From positions 992,001 to 1,056,000 of the forward strand of contig NZ_JALLPL010000001.1 of the NCBI RefSeq assembly GCF_023276355.1: a stretch of 64,000 bases of DNA. The letters run 5' to 3'. The stretch is from Haloplanus sp. XH21 (GTDB lineage: Archaea > Halobacteriota > Halobacteria > Halobacteriales > Haloferacaceae). The translations under genes and the position numbers were made by a program. Position 1 is the first letter of the stretch. The number at the start of each line of letters is the position of its first letter. This document shows, piece after piece, positions 61,053-64,000 of the stretch. Under the pieces are notes generated by a model. It saw nothing but the letters and a program-made list of their open reading frames with translations. It had not been told where the DNA came from and ran no database searches.

Positions 61053-62240
61053 GTGCCCGCCCCGGTCGAACCCCGGACCGTGACGCGACGGCTCTTCGGC
61101 ACGCTCTGTGGCCTGGTGTTCTGTGTCAACTTCGGCCGCGTCGCGTTCGCGCCGTTGCTGGAGACGTTCCGCACCACCTTCGGCGCCGGCACGGGCGCAC
61201 TCGGCCTCGTGACGACGCTCGTCTGGGTCGGCACGGCCGTCCCGCGGATTCCGGTCGGATATCTCGTCACGCGCGTCGCTCGCGGACGCATCGTCCTCGG
61301 CGCGGGCGTCCTCCTCACCGCGGCGTCGGCGCTGACCGCCGTGACGACGTCGCTCCCGCTCCTGCAGGTCGGCGCCTTCGCCATCGGCGTCGCCTCCGGT
61401 GCCTACTACGCGTCGGCCGTCCCGCTGATCGGCGATCTCTACCCCGAACGCGTGGGACAGTTCGTGGGCATCCACGGCACGGCGGCCCAGATGGCCGCCG
61501 TCGTCGCGCCGACGCTCGCGGTGGCGCTCGTCGCCACCGTCTCGTGGCGGGCGGTCTTCTGGCTCCTCACGGCGATCGGCGCGACGCTGACGCTCGCCCT
61601 CCTGCTCGTCGCCCGGCAGCGCGAAGGCGGCGTTCCCCACGGGGCCGACCGCGACTTTCGCGCGGCGCTCGCCCACTGGCGGATCATCCTCGCGGCCGTC
61701 GCGCTCATCGGCGGCGCTGGCTTCGTCTGGCAGGGTGTGTTCAACTTCTACGTCACGTATCTCGTGACGGCGAAGGGACTGGCTCCCGGCCCTGCGGGCA
61801 CGCTGCTGACGGTCGCCTTCGTCGCCGGCCTGCCAGCGTTCTGGCTCGGCGGGAGCCTCGCCGACCGCCTGCCCCGCGTGCCATATATCCTCGCGCTCGG
61901 CACGGGCGTCGCCGCCTGCGTCGCGGTGCTGACGGTCGTCGACTCCCTCCTCGGCCTCGTCGCGGTGAGCGTCGCGCTCGGCCTCGTCGTCCACGGCCTC
62001 TTCCCCGCGCTCGACGCGTACGTCCTCGGGACGATCCCGGACAACCGTGGCAGCGCCTACGCCGTCTACGGCGGCCTCGCCCTGTTCGTGCAGGCAATGG
62101 GGAGCGGCACCGTCGGCGTGCTCGGCGAGCATTACGCGTTCGACGCCATCTTCCGCGGGTTCGCTGGCGGCCTCTTCGCGCTCGTGGCCCTCCTCGCCGG
62201 ACTCTATCTCGCGGGCATTTTCCAGACGCCTGCGGAGTGA
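61053..62240 (+). CDS. Major facilitator superfamily transporter
   Basis: A 395-residue carrier with about twelve transmembrane helices. Typical features are the first-helix GLVFCVNFGRVAFAPLL, the motif-A-like PRIPVGYLVTRVARGRIV between helices 2 and 3, and its repeat ADRLPRVPYILAL in the second half. The substrate is unknown. The start is GTG 61053 by promoter distance; GTG 61080, giving TRRLFGTLCGL, is nearly as likely. Confidence 0.85.
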   Translation: MPAPVEPRTVTRRLFGTLCGLVFCVNFGRVAFAPLLETFRTTFGAGTGALGLVTTLVWVGTAVPRIPVGYLVTRVARGRIVLGAGVLLTAASALTAVTTSLPLLQVGAFAIGVASGAYYASAVPLIGDLYPERVGQFVGIHGTAAQMAAVVAPTLAVALVATVSWRAVFWLLTAIGATLTLALLLVARQREGGVPHGADRDFRAALAHWRIILAAVALIGGAGFVWQGVFNFYVTYLVTAKGLAPGPAGTLLTVAFVAGLPAFWLGGSLADRLPRVPYILALGTGVAACVAVLTVVDSLLGLVAVSVALGLVVHGLFPALDAYVLGTIPDNRGSAYAVYGGLALFVQAMGSGTVGVLGEHYAFDAIFRGFAGGLFALVALLAGLYLAGIFQTPAE

Positions 62241-62316
62241 CCTTCACCTGTCAACTCGTTTACTGAAGCACATTCTGGCGAAGGGTTTTCCATCTGGATT
62301 CGAAACCCACGGCGTG

Positions 62317-62682
62317 ATGCCAGAGCTGTTCCGATCCCAATCGACGGGGGACGCGGCGTCGGAGGAGGGTGAAGTCCGCGTCCTGTCCCTGACGGACGAC
62401 GACGCCGAACAGCTCATCGGCTCGCTCTCGTCGGAGACGGCCCGTTCCATCGTGACCGCGCTGGAAGCGCGCCCCGCGACGGCCTCGGAACTCGCCGAGT
62501 CGGTTTCGACGTCCCTCCAGAACGTCCGTCACCACCTCGGCAACCTCGAAGAGGCGGGGCTGGTCGACGTGGCCGACACGCGCTACTCGGTGAAAGGCCG
62601 CGAGATGACGGTGTACGCCGCGACCCAGGATTCCCTCGTCGTCTGTGTCGGGGCCGACACGGAGGAGTTCTCGACGCCGTAG
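62317..62682 (+). CDS. ArsR-type winged-helix transcription regulator
   Basis: A 121-residue protein. Residues 40-95 form a winged-helix: LIGSLSSETARSIVTALEA, ATASELAESVSTSLQNVRHH, LGNLEEAGLVDV, and a wing TRYSVKGREMTVY. No clear metal-binding Cys set. This is the haloarchaeal ArsR-like group that often controls nearby carriers, so the upstream MFS gene is a possible target. Confidence 0.85.
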   Translation: MPELFRSQSTGDAASEEGEVRVLSLTDDDAEQLIGSLSSETARSIVTALEARPATASELAESVSTSLQNVRHHLGNLEEAGLVDVADTRYSVKGREMTVYAATQDSLVVCVGADTEEFSTP

Positions 62683-62790
62683 TCACCCGTGTCACGGCAG
62701 GGAAACTGGCATGGTGACGCGACGCGAAGCTATCGCCATGCTGCTGACTGAGCGGGATGCGCCGAGTCGGTCTGCCCGAGCGGTGGCGCA

Positions 62791-63186
62791 ATGACCGCCA
62801 AGCCGCTGGATTCGACGGCCATCAACTCCCGGATCGAGGAGTACTGGGACTGGATCACCGTCGCGCTCTTCCTCCTGCTGACCGTCGATCTACTCACGAC
62901 GCTCGCGGCGGCCCGGCTGGTCGGCACCGGCGCCGAGAGCAACCCACTGATGCGGTGGCTCCTGGGACGGAGCCTCGCCGTCGTGGTCGGCGCACACCTG
63001 CTCGTCGCCGTCGTGGTCGCTGTCGGGTTTCGCCTGCTCGTCGAGCGCCTGCGGCGGACGCCCCCGCCGGCGAACCGCTATTTCGCCGCGCTGATCGAGG
63101 TGTGGCTCGGCGTCCTCGTCGCCGCCGGTCTCCTCGTGTTCGCCAACAACCTCGCGGTGATCGTTCTCGGCGAGAGTCTGCTGTAA
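62791..63186 (+). CDS. DUF5658-like four-helix membrane protein
   Basis: A 131-residue membrane protein with about four helices. TVDLLTTLAAARLVGTGAE followed by SNPLMRWLLG is the typical D-x(2)-TT ... G-x-E-x-NP pattern of the family. Function unknown; chromosomal codon use. Its start is preceded by the end of the regulator gene with a gap of about 110 bases that shows no gene. Confidence 0.75.
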   Translation: MTAKPLDSTAINSRIEEYWDWITVALFLLLTVDLLTTLAAARLVGTGAESNPLMRWLLGRSLAVVVGAHLLVAVVVAVGFRLLVERLRRTPPPANRYFAALIEVWLGVLVAAGLLVFANNLAVIVLGESLL

Positions 63187-63232
63187 TCGCGACAGAGACG
63201 GACCCGCTTCTCGGCGTTCCGCCGAGCCGAGC

Positions 63233-63240
63233 TTTTTATC
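63233..63240 (+). promoter_or_regulatory. TATA box of the helicase gene
   Basis: TTTTTATC about 31 bases before the ATG at 63268, as expected for a haloarchaeal promoter. Confidence 0.6.
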
Positions 63241-63267
63241 CGAGGACGTCGCCAGTCTCTGGATAAC

Positions 63268-64000
63268 ATGGGGGAGACGTGGCGGGCGATTTTCGGCCAC
63301 GACGAGCCGTACGCGGAGCAGGCCGATGGCATCGAGACGGCCATCGAGACGGCCGACCGCGACGGCTTCGCCGTCATCGAAGGCGCCTGCGGGACGGGCA
63401 AGACCATGCTCGCGCTGACCGCGGGTCTCGACCGAGTGCGCGATCCCGACTCGTCGTTCGAGCGGGTGGTGGTGCTCACGAGCGTCAAACAGCAACTGCG
63501 GCAGTTCGAGGCGGACGTGCGCACCATCAACGACAACCTGCCCGACGACTGGCGCCCTCTCTCGGCGCTGACGCTCGTCGGCAAGGCCGACATCTGCCCG
63601 TACAGCCGCGAGCGAACGGGTAACATCGACGAGACGACCGTCTACGACCGCTGTGAAGGGCTGCGCGAGCGGACGCGCAACCTGACGGGGAGCGACGGGC
63701 CGACGACGGCCGCCGCGCTGGCGGACGAGGCGCGCCGCGCCCAGACCGGTCTCCTGAACACTGGCTCCGGCGGGTCGGCGGGTGCCGACTACCTGGAGAC
63801 GGCGGGCGAGACGACGCCGTATCTTCCGGACACCGCCGAGTTCGAGGACACCGAATACTGTCCGTTCTACGCCCAGTATCTGGAGGACCTGCCCGAGGAC
63901 GGCGACCCCGTCGAGGCCGTCCCCTTCGACGTCGAGGACCGTGGCCTCCTCGACACCGAGGAACTGGTGGGTCTCGCGGCCAGCCACGGCACTTGCCCTC
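63268..64000 (+). CDS. XPD/Rad3-family Fe-S DNA helicase, 3' end outside window
   Basis: The first 244 residues of a superfamily 2 helicase. It opens WRAIFGHDEPYAEQADGIE; Walker A is GACGTGKT at 39-46; motif Ia is VVVLTSVKQQLRQFE. Cysteines at 110, 129, 198 and 243 have the spacing of the iron-sulfur cluster of XPD-family helicases. Likely acts in nucleotide excision repair or another 5'-to-3' unwinding step. The DEAH box and second RecA domain lie beyond the window. Confidence 0.9.
   Translation, partial: MGETWRAIFGHDEPYAEQADGIETAIETADRDGFAVIEGACGTGKTMLALTAGLDRVRDPDSSFERVVVLTSVKQQLRQFEADVRTINDNLPDDWRPLSALTLVGKADICPYSRERTGNIDETTVYDRCEGLRERTRNLTGSDGPTTAAALADEARRAQTGLLNTGSGGSAGADYLETAGETTPYLPDTAEFEDTEYCPFYAQYLEDLPEDGDPVEAVPFDVEDRGLLDTEELVGLAASHGTCP

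Overview
The window is chromosomal DNA of a halophilic archaeon (class Halobacteria). Evidence: strongly GC-rich third codon positions, acidic proteins rich in Asp and Glu, leaderless genes with a TATA box about 27 bases before the start codon, the archaeal spc-type ribosomal operon with eS4, eL32 and eL19, bacterioruberin carotenoid genes, haloarchaeal small zinc proteins, a PGF-CTERM surface protein, two Cdc48 ATPases and the RPA1-RPAP1-RPE operon. Genus is not resolvable by eye; a member of the Haloferacales is plausible.

Layout. 1-8160: ribosomal operon from the end of uS17 through uL15 to secY. 8161-9525: decayed DNA holding a histidine-kinase scrap and a frameshifted capB/pgsB-like ligase. 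9614-18905: accessory metabolism and envelope genes (MBL hydrolase, SLC13 permease with RCK_C domains, alpha/beta hydrolase lacking its nucleophile, truncated UspA, PGF-CTERM protein, ZIP-like transporter, CoA-disulfide-reductase-type flavoprotein). 18968-23198: bacterioruberin cluster crtD-lyeJ-cruF facing crtB. 23678-27895: class II ribonucleotide reductase split by an intein placed exactly at the catalytic cysteine. 28673-32573: trpDFEG operon on the minus strand. 32811-35753: tRNA-Val followed by a lower-GC island of small unknown genes ending in a 16-base copy of the tRNA 3' end, so a probable integrated element without a visible integrase.

35753-42252: membrane proteins, a TrkA-N protein, a four-CBS protein fused to a ribosome-hibernation-like domain, radB, a RuvC-fold protein and larC. 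42437-48285: two cdc48 paralogues around a tRNA-like gene with a 50-base excess, a small zinc-ribbon gene and a fumarylacetoacetase-family gene. 48299-54792: minus-strand genome-maintenance block rpa1-rpap1-rpe-lhr. 55068-62682: riboflavin-pathway reductase, thioredoxin, SBDS, FUN14 protein, HflX, moaC-nnr, MFS carrier and an ArsR-type regulator. 62791-64000: a DUF5658-like membrane protein and the start of an XPD/Rad3-family helicase cut by the window edge.

Together the window is mostly core information processing (translation, secretion, replication protein A, Lhr, RadB, Cdc48) and pigment, tryptophan and cofactor synthesis, interrupted by two small decayed or acquired patches (8.2-9.5 kb and 32.9-35.8 kb).
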